A stretch of 32,543 nt of DNA. It comes from an uncultured beta proteobacterium. Its GTDB lineage: Bacteria; Pseudomonadota; Gammaproteobacteria; Burkholderiales; Burkholderiaceae. The notes beneath the pieces were generated by a model that did not search any database, was not told the origin of the DNA, and saw only the letters and a list, made by a program, of their open reading frames with translations. A program made the translations under genes and the position numbers. This document shows, piece after piece, positions 9,102 to 16,857 of this stretch. Location: the NCBI GenBank assembly GCA_903995005.1, contig CAJEZV010000013.1, positions 1 to 32,543 on the forward strand, read 5' to 3'. Position 1 is the stretch's first letter. Each line of letters opens with the position of its first letter.

Positions 9102-9120
9102 TTATATTTTGTATCTCTAC

Positions 9121-9759
9121 TTACTGATTCACTGGAGAGGCAGGATCAAGCAATAAGGCCATGACATCCTGAATCTGCTGTTCATTTAAGAGTTTGAAGT
9201 GCGCAAATCTTGGCATATTGCTGCAAGCGTTATAAGCCTTGGAGTTATTAATGCGATTCCAAGTATAGGTAAGCACTTCTTGTGAATAGCCACGTAATTT
9301 TCCGTAACCAGTCAATGAAGGACCGATGTTTCCATAGGAGATTTCTTTTGCATCAATCTGGTGACAGTTATAGCAACCTCCACCAACGACAGTGTCAGCC
9401 TTGTCTGTCCACGTGGCACCGCGGCCACTTTGAGCAATGGCTTCACCCTTCTTCCAATCGCCAATATATTTTCCATCTGAAGGCTGCTTGATGGAATCCA
9501 TATTGATTTTCTGAATCTTATCGCGCATCTTTTCACCTTGCTTGCTACTAGCAAACACTTGATCAGAGCAAAACTTTTGGGTTGCATCCTGATTGATACG
9601 ATCTAAGCCGGCAATGCCCTCAGCCCTAAAGCTATCGGTCATCATCTTATTAAACTTTGGATCGTTCTTTTGTTGAGCTACTGCTACGTTTTGCAGCAAG
9701 CTTGAAGCAACAATAAATCCAGCAATAGTTAAGAGCTTTTTGATGTGTGTAGTTTTCAT
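9121..9759 (-). CDS. soxX: Sulfur oxidation c-type cytochrome SoxX
   Basis: 212 aa; signal peptide; GGGCYNCHQIDAKEISYGNIGPSLTGYGK heme region; adjacent to soxA. Confidence 0.95.
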   Translation of the reverse strand: MKTTHIKKLLTIAGFIVASSLLQNVAVAQQKNDPKFNKMMTDSFRAEGIAGLDRINQDATQKFCSDQVFASSKQGEKMRDKIQKINMDSIKQPSDGKYIGDWKKGEAIAQSGRGATWTDKADTVVGGGCYNCHQIDAKEISYGNIGPSLTGYGKLRGYSQEVLTYTWNRINNSKAYNACSNMPRFAHFKLLNEQQIQDVMALLLDPASPVNQ

Positions 9760-9778
9760 AATGTTCGTCTCTTATCTC

Positions 9779-10594
9779 TTAGCGCTTTAATCCAGGCGTT
9801 TCAACTGTTCCGCCATTGGCAGTCTTGGCCATATACATAGACAAAGCAATCGTTACATCTGAGCCATATATTGGGAATGGGAAACGCTGTTGACGATAGC
9901 AATCATTCAAACGCTGTTGCATTGTCCAGAACTGACCACTAGAAACGCGATACGCTGGCCAGTATCCCCAGCCTAAGGCTGCGCCTTTTTGCTCTACCAG
10001 ATTTGGTAGATCTTGTAAGCGAATCCGCTTGCCATTTTCAGCATGGCATGAAGCGCAGGAGAAATCCATCGGGCCACCTTGGAAATAAAATGCGCGCTTA
10101 CCAAGCTCATACATTTCTTTTTCTTTTGGATGATTTGTACTCACCTTAATCTTGTCACCCTTAGATAGTGTGACTACGTAAGCAACAATCGCCTCCATGT
10201 CTTTCTTGGGCCCCTTTTGAAAAGGAGCATCAATCATTTCTTGAGGATCACGACCCTGTAATGTCTGCATGCAGGTCATCAAACGTGACTCGAGATCTTG
10301 CACCTTGTTGGTGTCTTTAAAGTAGCGCGGCAACTGAGCTGCTGCGCCCTTCACGACCCCAGGCCCAAGACCTAAATCACACTTCTCTAGAGTGGCATTT
10401 TTAGGGCCGGCTGGTTTTTTCCAAAGCTCTTCACCAGCAGCCTCATAAAGCTCTGAAGGGTTTCCATCCGCAATCATCTCGCGGTATTTAGCAATATCGT
10501 CAGCTGCGCTCTTTTGCGCATACGACAATGAAGAAACTGACAACATCGCTGCCAGTAATCCTGAGGCTAGGCCCAAGGTATATTTACGCTGCAT
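9779..10594 (-). CDS. soxA: Sulfur oxidation c-type cytochrome SoxA
   Basis: 271 aa; signal peptide; FSCASCHAENGKRIRLQDLPNL heme motif and NDCYRQQRFPFPIYGSD active-site Cys motif. Confidence 0.95.
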   Translation of the reverse strand: MQRKYTLGLASGLLAAMLSVSSLSYAQKSAADDIAKYREMIADGNPSELYEAAGEELWKKPAGPKNATLEKCDLGLGPGVVKGAAAQLPRYFKDTNKVQDLESRLMTCMQTLQGRDPQEMIDAPFQKGPKKDMEAIVAYVVTLSKGDKIKVSTNHPKEKEMYELGKRAFYFQGGPMDFSCASCHAENGKRIRLQDLPNLVEQKGAALGWGYWPAYRVSSGQFWTMQQRLNDCYRQQRFPFPIYGSDVTIALSMYMAKTANGGTVETPGLKR

Positions 10595-10637
10595 TTGTTA
10601 CCCTTTCAGAACTATTGAGACGGTGAAGATGTTGGCA

Positions 10638-10946
10638 TCAGGAAGCGGTTGCTTCGTCAGTGCGTTTATCACCCTTGCTGTCTACCCAGCTCACAACAAT
10701 CTTGTCACCTTTAGCGCCCTTGTATTTGAAGTTCAAAAATGGATCCTTAGAAACTGCTGGACCAAATTGACCATTCAATACATCTTTGCCATTGGCTTTG
10801 ACATTAATTGTGCTGATGAACCATGCAGGAATGGTTTTGCCGGCAGCGTCTTTACGCTGACCAGATTCCATATCATGCTTCATCAAAATCTTTACATCCA
10901 CAATTCCACCGTTCTCAGCAGCTCTAACGCGCATTGGATCAGCCAT
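10638..10946 (-). CDS. soxZ: Thiosulfate oxidation carrier complex protein SoxZ
   Basis: 102 aa; MADPMRVRAAENGGIVDVKILMKHDMESGQRKDAAGKTIPAWFI. Confidence 0.96.
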   Translation of the reverse strand: MADPMRVRAAENGGIVDVKILMKHDMESGQRKDAAGKTIPAWFISTINVKANGKDVLNGQFGPAVSKDPFLNFKYKGAKGDKIVVSWVDSKGDKRTDEATAS

Positions 10947-11000
10947 GTTTTCCTCTTGTAATCTAGTAATTAATTAATGGTATTCAGATAAGTCGGGGGA

Positions 11001-11453
11001 TTAACCGCCGCAACCACCTAGGGTAACCTTCACTTCTTTCACTGCCATGCTCCACTTGCCATCAGCTTTAACCAGGGCATATACGTTGGAGGTCTGACCC
11101 ATCTTGATACGTGTAGTAACAAACGGCTCTGTACCGGCAGGAATAAAGAATTGAGCAGCTAGTGCGCTTGGATTTTTCTCAACCAAGATGGCCATTTGCT
11201 CTGCTTTAAGAGTGGTTGTAATTCCAACCGGAACAACTGCGCCATTCTCTGCAATATCTGGGGCATTCAAAGTAACGGCACCTGACTTCTCCGGGCTACC
11301 AGCACCCAAGACTTTGAATACGTCATCAAGGCTCTTACCTTCAAAAGCGGCTTTATTCCATTCTTGTGCTTGGGCTACGCTAATAAGACCCGCAGAAGCC
11401 ATCAAGCCGAAAACGGCTGAATATTTCAATAAACTGCGTCGCTGCTGATTCAT
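11001..11453 (-). CDS. soxY: Thiosulfate oxidation carrier protein SoxY
   Basis: 150 aa; twin-arginine-type leader and C-terminal GGCGG carrier motif; AAAGGAG Shine-Dalgarno directly upstream. Confidence 0.97.
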   Translation of the reverse strand: MNQQRRSLLKYSAVFGLMASAGLISVAQAQEWNKAAFEGKSLDDVFKVLGAGSPEKSGAVTLNAPDIAENGAVVPVGITTTLKAEQMAILVEKNPSALAAQFFIPAGTEPFVTTRIKMGQTSNVYALVKADGKWSMAVKEVKVTLGGCGG

Positions 11454-11520
11454 AAAAACTCCTTTAATAATGTACTCTTAGTATCAAATATAGTGGTATT
11501 TCAAAAAACCTTCTGTAAAT

Positions 11521-12609
11521 CTACTGTCCAGTGAGCATCCAGCGCACCAGGGTTGCCCTGTCCTCTTCCGATAGCTGGGCCTGTGGCGGCATTGGAATGG
11601 CCCCCCATACCCCTGAACCACCATTTTTAACCTTGGTCATGAGCTTGTCTTGAGCGCCGCTTTGACCTTTGTATTTAGCCGCAACATCAGCAATAGATGG
11701 GCCTACTAACTTGGCATTGGGCGCATGACATGCTGAGCAGTTCTCATTCTTAAATAATGCTGCAGGGCCCTTAGTTGTGGGCGCATGAGTATCAGCAGCA
11801 TGCGCCAAACCCTCACCCGATGAGCCAGGCAACTTTGCTATTGGTGGCTTAGTTGAATCCGATCCACGATAAGGGCCATAGAGGCGATTTTGCTCTGCAA
11901 TATTCCCGTGGGCATTTCTTGCAAAATCAGGTAACTCAGATCCAATTTGTACAAACTTAACGCAATTGTTCATACAAGCGGAGCCATTAACATCCGGCTT
12001 GCCATTGATACTCCAAAAACCGTGGTTTCGAGTCATGCCGTTACGATTAGGCATCTTCTTTTGCACTTCTGCAATATTGGTATTGCTCAAAACAAAATCA
12101 TCTGGAACGATTTCGCCCAAGCTCAGGATAAATGCCACCAGAGCATAGGTATCGTCTGGCGTTAATGATCTTGGGGCATTCCAAGGCATTGCGCGATAAA
12201 TGTAGTCCCATAATGTTGAAACAGTGGGAACCTTCATCAAGGTAGTGCGCTGAGGCTGCTTACGATCAGCCAAAGAAGCAACCCTTCCCGTCTTGACATC
12301 ATCAACCGTTGTGCCGCCGGCAATCGGGGTGAAGATTTCATTGGACTCACCAAAAACACCGTGACAACTGGCGCATTTAGATTCCCAAATCACCTGACCT
12401 TGCGCAACGGAGCCAGATCCCTTTGGCAATCCTTTGAAGTCTGGTCGCACGTCAATATCCCAAGCTATCACCTCGGCGGGCGTTGCATTGCGCCCAATGC
12501 CAGGAAACTTCGTAGATCCCTGAGTACTTTGTGCATAAGCTAACTGCGTACAGAGTACTGCTAAAACGACAAGCGCTAAGCGAGCAAATAATTTATCCAA
12601 CCTGTACAT
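11521..12609 (-). CDS. soxD: Diheme cytochrome c subunit of sulfane dehydrogenase, SoxD
   Basis: 362 aa; two CxxCH motifs (CASCHGVFGES, CSACHAPNAKLVGPS); overlaps the soxC 3' end by 17 nt. Confidence 0.94.
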   Translation of the reverse strand: MYRLDKLFARLALVVLAVLCTQLAYAQSTQGSTKFPGIGRNATPAEVIAWDIDVRPDFKGLPKGSGSVAQGQVIWESKCASCHGVFGESNEIFTPIAGGTTVDDVKTGRVASLADRKQPQRTTLMKVPTVSTLWDYIYRAMPWNAPRSLTPDDTYALVAFILSLGEIVPDDFVLSNTNIAEVQKKMPNRNGMTRNHGFWSINGKPDVNGSACMNNCVKFVQIGSELPDFARNAHGNIAEQNRLYGPYRGSDSTKPPIAKLPGSSGEGLAHAADTHAPTTKGPAALFKNENCSACHAPNAKLVGPSIADVAAKYKGQSGAQDKLMTKVKNGGSGVWGAIPMPPQAQLSEEDRATLVRWMLTGQ

Positions 12610-13993
12610 TGCTCACCTCACCGTTTGAATCCAATTTCCAAGACTGAATCGCATTGTTGTGATAAATCGAGCGATTGCCACGAGCATCACGCAGTACCTT
12701 GATAGATGGCTGAATATAGCCAGTGTCATCAATTGCCCTAGACTGCAATATTGCCGGCGATCCATCCCATACCCAATCAATGTTGAAACGAGTAATAGAC
12801 TTTGTGAGAACTGGGGTCTCTAAGCGCGCTGTTCGCCAGTTATTGCCGCCATCAAACGAAACATCAACGCGTTTAATCTTGCCGCGACCAGACCAAGCCA
12901 TACCGCTCACGTTATAGAAGCCCTTATCTAGCAATTGCTGGCCGCCTGAAGGCGTAGTGATAACAGATTTACATTCTTGTATAGATGCATATTGACGATG
13001 CATGCCATTTGGCATTAATTCAATGTAGTGAACAGCCTCATCTTTAGTATTCCAAGGCATATCACCCACTTCTAAACGACGCAACCACTTCACCCAGCTC
13101 ACGCCTTGGACTCCCGGAACAACTAGACGTAATGGAAAGCCGTTTTCTGGACGAAGCATCTCGCCATTCATACCCCAAGCAACAATCGTATCCTCCAGAC
13201 AAGCTTCAAGATTAATCGTTCGAATCATGCCTGAGCCATCGCCACCTTCAGCCAGTAGAAACTTTCCTTTTTTCAGATCAGCGCCACATTCTTGAAGCAG
13301 GACTTTAAGGGGGACGCCAGTAAATTCACAGCAAGAAAGCATGCCGTGGGTATATTGGACTGTTGGTACGGCTACGTTGCCCCACTCTAAACCGGTATTG
13401 GCACCACACTCAATAAAGTGTGTGCGTGAGACCGATGGCAGTCTCATGAGGTCGCTCATCGTAAAAACGCGAGCATTTTTTACTAAACCATTCACCATCA
13501 AACGATGGGTTTCTGGATTCAGGTTGTACCAACCTTGGTGATGGCGCTCGAAATGTAAACCATTTGGAGTAATGGTTCCAAATAGTCCTTGTAGAGGGGT
13601 AAATGCAACTGATGCAGCTGATACACGCGTCAGGCCGGGTGATTCACGGCGAATTAAATTGGCCTCATAGATTGATGGAACACCATAAGGCATCGTAGCG
13701 ACATTCTTACCAAGGGTTGTTTGCCACTCCTGCTTTTCCAAAATTGCTGGGTCACCCTCACCGGCAGCAAATGCCATGGGGGCTGCCAAGCCAGCTGCAG
13801 CACCGCCTAAGGCAGAAAAGAATCCCTTACGTAAAAAGCCGCGGCGCGTCTCATCAAGACCATTGGCGTTAATGTCAGCAATTAACCCTTGAGAGATAAA
13901 GTGCTCTGGCGCTTTAACGAGGCGAACTCCATTAGCAGGTTTCTCAACCGCCGAGATATCCTGTGCGCTCAATTCAATTTGCTTCTTCGTCAT
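12593..13993 (-). CDS. soxC: Molybdopterin subunit of sulfane dehydrogenase, SoxC
   Basis: Sulfite-oxidase-like protein; Tat signal ETRRGFLRKGFFSALGG; THFIECGANTG Mo-ligand Cys region. The ORF track begins at a TTG (14008); an ATG at 13993 (MTKKQIEL) with an AGAGG upstream is the likelier start. Confidence 0.94.
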   Translation of the reverse strand: MTKKQIELSAQDISAVEKPANGVRLVKAPEHFISQGLIADINANGLDETRRGFLRKGFFSALGGAAAGLAAPMAFAAGEGDPAILEKQEWQTTLGKNVATMPYGVPSIYEANLIRRESPGLTRVSAASVAFTPLQGLFGTITPNGLHFERHHQGWYNLNPETHRLMVNGLVKNARVFTMSDLMRLPSVSRTHFIECGANTGLEWGNVAVPTVQYTHGMLSCCEFTGVPLKVLLQECGADLKKGKFLLAEGGDGSGMIRTINLEACLEDTIVAWGMNGEMLRPENGFPLRLVVPGVQGVSWVKWLRRLEVGDMPWNTKDEAVHYIELMPNGMHRQYASIQECKSVITTPSGGQQLLDKGFYNVSGMAWSGRGKIKRVDVSFDGGNNWRTARLETPVLTKSITRFNIDWVWDGSPAILQSRAIDDTGYIQPSIKVLRDARGNRSIYHNNAIQSWKLDSNGEVSNVQVG

Positions 13994-14025
13994 TTGACCT
14001 CTACTCAAGAATAAAGACTTTGTAA

Positions 14026-14361
14026 TTAATGAATGCTTTCAGCAATCTTCGCGCAGACTGTCTGACACATCTCTACTGTTGCGTTATCAGCAATCGAGTA
14101 ATAAACGGTGACACCCTCTTTACGTCTTAGCAAAATGCCGGCCTGATGTAGCGCTAAAAGATGTCTAGATACGTTTGCTTGGCTCGTACCGCACATCTCC
14201 ACCACCTCTGATACTGACTTTTCACCGGAGCATACGGCATACATGATGCGCAGACGAGCTGGCTCAGAGAAAACATTGAAATAAGCTGCCACATGCGAAA
14301 AGACTTTCTCCATCTGCTTGGGAGATAAGTTTTTCGTTGCTTTTTGAACTTTGGCTTTCAT
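14026..14361 (-). CDS. ArsR/SmtB-family transcriptional regulator (candidate SoxR/BigR/SqrR-type sulfide/persulfide sensor)
   Basis: 111 aa winged helix (FSEPARLRIMYAV...CGTSQANVSRHLLALHQAGILLRRKEGVTVYYSI); four Cys (44, 57, 99, 103); first gene of the sox run. Confidence 0.9.
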   Translation of the reverse strand: MKAKVQKATKNLSPKQMEKVFSHVAAYFNVFSEPARLRIMYAVCSGEKSVSEVVEMCGTSQANVSRHLLALHQAGILLRRKEGVTVYYSIADNATVEMCQTVCAKIAESIH

Positions 14362-14372
14362 ATGACCTCTTT

Positions 14373-14400
14373 ATATGAATACATGCGTATAAATGCATAT
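14373..14400. promoter_or_regulatory. Imperfect 28-bp palindrome, candidate ArsR-family operator
   Basis: ATATGAATACATGCGTATAAATGCATAT matches its own reverse complement at 20 of 28 positions; starts 12 nt upstream of the ArsR-like ATG in the divergent arsR-modB intergenic region. Confidence 0.55.
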
Positions 14401-14468
14401 TTAACCTATATTCAAGATCGTTTCATATAGAGAGATACCCTAGGGACATCAGCAGATACAATCAAATC

Positions 14469-15122
14469 ATGGATATGGATGCCATTCTTCTCTCATTAAA
14501 GCTTGCTTTGTGGACCCTTGTCCTCATCCTGCCCTTTGGGGTCTGGGTAGCCCACTCCCTGCAAAAAGCGGGTAAAGGTAAATCCTGGATAGAGGCTGGC
14601 TTAGCACTACCCCTCGTTCTGCCCCCTACGGTTTTGGGCTATTACCTTCTCGTTGGCTTGGGCGGCAAAAGCTTTTTGGGCGTTCCGCTAGTATTTTCAT
14701 TCACAGGCATTCTGATTGCCTCCCTCATCGTCAATTTGCCGTTTGCCATACAGCCAATACAACGGGCTTTTGAAGCAATCAATCCAGAAATTATTGAAGC
14801 TGCTCAAGTGAGTGGGCTATCAAATTGGCAGATCTTTCGTTTAATTGAATTGCCATTAGCCTGGCGTGGCATTACTAGCGCAGCAGTGCTGACCTTTGCC
14901 CATACCTTAGGTGAATTCGGAGTAGTTCTCATGGTGGGTGGTGCAATACCAGGAGAAACCAAAACAGTATCGATTGCTATTTATGACAAGGTACAAAGTT
15001 TTGATACTGCTGGAGCTGGAGCGCTTGCTTTATTACTGCTCGGCATATCCTTAATAGCAATTGCAGTGTCCTATGGGGTCTTTGGTCAAAATCCATCCCA
15101 CAGGAAAGGCCGGAGAGCCTAA
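14469..15122 (+). CDS. modB: Molybdate ABC transporter permease ModB
   Basis: 217 aa; permease signature EAAQVSGLSNWQIFRLIELPLAWRGITSAAVLTFAHTLGEFGVVLMVGG. Confidence 0.92.
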   Translation: MDMDAILLSLKLALWTLVLILPFGVWVAHSLQKAGKGKSWIEAGLALPLVLPPTVLGYYLLVGLGGKSFLGVPLVFSFTGILIASLIVNLPFAIQPIQRAFEAINPEIIEAAQVSGLSNWQIFRLIELPLAWRGITSAAVLTFAHTLGEFGVVLMVGGAIPGETKTVSIAIYDKVQSFDTAGAGALALLLLGISLIAIAVSYGVFGQNPSHRKGRRA

Positions 15123-16228
15123 TGTTAAAGATTAAGGTCACACAGACACTGCCAAATCCCCTGCAAATTAATATTGAATGTGCTCCAGGACAGTTGCACG
15201 CCCTGGTGGGTCCATCCGGAAGTGGAAAAACATCCGTTTTACGCACTATTGCTGGCCTGAGCAATGCTAGCCTTGGAAAAATTGAGTGTGGCAATCAAAC
15301 TTGGTTTGAAGCCGATGACTTAAAAGGCATCACAACATCACTCTCGCCGGCAGAACGCTCTTGTGGATTCTTATTTCAGCAATATGCACTCTTTCCGCAT
15401 TTAACTGCTCTTGAAAATATCTGCATTCCCCTACAAAACTCTGGACATGAATTTGCAATGCGCCAAACCATCGCAATAGATTGGTTAAGTCACATGGGAA
15501 TTGCAGAGCTTGCACAGCGTATGCCCCATCAACTTTCGGGTGGGCAACAGCAACGCGTCGCACTAGCCAGGGCTCTTGTAAAGAAGCCCAATGCTTTGCT
15601 GCTTGATGAGCCATTTTCAGCCATTGATGCGCCTACACGTCAAAGTCTTTACAAAATTCTGGCAGAGCTGCGTAAGGATCTCAATATTCCCATTCTGCTG
15701 GTGACTCATGATTTACGCGAAGCCGACCTATTAGCTGATCACATTACCGTTATAGACCAAGGCATTGGCTTGCAAACTGCAGCCCCACAGGTTCTCTTTC
15801 AGAAACCGAGAAACTCTAGAGTTGCAGAGCTTGTTGGTATCAACAATATGTTTGAAGGTGTTTTTAAATCTGGGAAGTTGAGCTGGAATAACAGCAGTCA
15901 TGTGTTTGAAGTACTTGATAAGGGCAAAATTCCACCGGGTACTCCGGTTGCCTGGGTGGTGCCCGCCGATGGATTAACTCTGTACCTCAGTCAAGTGGCT
16001 GGCAGCATTCAAGCAACGGTTCAGCAAATCAGTACCTTAGGTCAAATTGCAGTCGTTCAACTACTTACAAATGATGGTGGCCATAAAATTAGCTGGGAAG
16101 CCTCTGCAGCCGAAGTCAAAAGACTGGAATTAGAGGTAGGCAAAAACACTCATGTGGAAATGGATGGCAGCAAGATACACATCATGCCGCTTCGCCCCAT
16201 AAACGATCCACGTCGCTTTACTTCTTAG
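15122..16228 (+). CDS. modC: Molybdate ABC transporter ATP-binding protein ModC
   Basis: 368 aa; Walker A GPSGSGKTS, signature LSGGQQQRVALARAL, Walker B ALLLDEP; TOBE-like C-terminal extension; 1-nt overlap with modB. Confidence 0.9.
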   Translation: MLKIKVTQTLPNPLQINIECAPGQLHALVGPSGSGKTSVLRTIAGLSNASLGKIECGNQTWFEADDLKGITTSLSPAERSCGFLFQQYALFPHLTALENICIPLQNSGHEFAMRQTIAIDWLSHMGIAELAQRMPHQLSGGQQQRVALARALVKKPNALLLDEPFSAIDAPTRQSLYKILAELRKDLNIPILLVTHDLREADLLADHITVIDQGIGLQTAAPQVLFQKPRNSRVAELVGINNMFEGVFKSGKLSWNNSSHVFEVLDKGKIPPGTPVAWVVPADGLTLYLSQVAGSIQATVQQISTLGQIAVVQLLTNDGGHKISWEASAAEVKRLELEVGKNTHVEMDGSKIHIMPLRPINDPRRFTS

Positions 16229-16835
16229 CCACCAGACCTAATAAGGCAGACATACCAGCATGTCTTGCACCCTCATTCAGCTCTTTTTCATAGCAACACA
16301 AATCTAGTATCTGGAATTCTTTTGCAAGACTCCTAATGAGTTCTTCCGTATAGAGGTGCTCAATTAAGGATGGCCCACCTGTTTTGTACTCTAGCTGCTT
16401 AGGTGTGTAGCCTTGCAATATGAAGATACCGCCGGACTTCAATGCCTTATGGGTTTTCTGAAAGATACGCTCTCGCATTGCCGGATCAGCAAACTGGATA
16501 AAAATTCCAATAACAGCGTCGTATGCGTTCTCTTGCCAATCAAAACTATCAGTATCTGAGAATGAATATTCGATTTCTACGTGATGATCTTGAGCAAACT
16601 GCTTAGCTTTAGCTAGGGCCACATCAGATGCATCAAACCCAACAACTTGCATCCCTTGCTTGGCCAACCACACACCGTTGCGCCCTTCGCCATCAGCAAT
16701 ACAAAGTACTTTGCTGCCTGGCTTTAAGTATTTTTGAGTTTGCTCAACAAGATATTCATTTGGCTCTTTGCCAAAGATGAATTCTGCTTTATTAAAACGC
16801 TCATTCCAGAACTGGGTTGCATCAGTAAAGCCCAT
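16218..16835 (-). CDS. Class I SAM-dependent methyltransferase (TehB-like)
   Basis: VLCIADGEGRNGVWLAKQGMQVVGFDASDVALAKAK motif I. ORF track start 16937 overlaps metZ; ATG at 16835 (MGFTDATQFWNERF) is more plausible. Confidence 0.85.
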   Translation of the reverse strand: MGFTDATQFWNERFNKAEFIFGKEPNEYLVEQTQKYLKPGSKVLCIADGEGRNGVWLAKQGMQVVGFDASDVALAKAKQFAQDHHVEIEYSFSDTDSFDWQENAYDAVIGIFIQFADPAMRERIFQKTHKALKSGGIFILQGYTPKQLEYKTGGPSLIEHLYTEELIRSLAKEFQILDLCCYEKELNEGARHAGMSALLGLVAKK

Positions 16836-16857
16836 AGGTCTGCTTTGGTGGACTTGA

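Noticed and set aside
10623-10961. 112-aa plus-strand ORF
   Set aside because: Antisense shadow of soxZ.
14977-15294. 105-aa minus-strand ORF across the modB/modC junction
   Set aside because: Antisense to two clearly coding genes; no domain similarity recognised.
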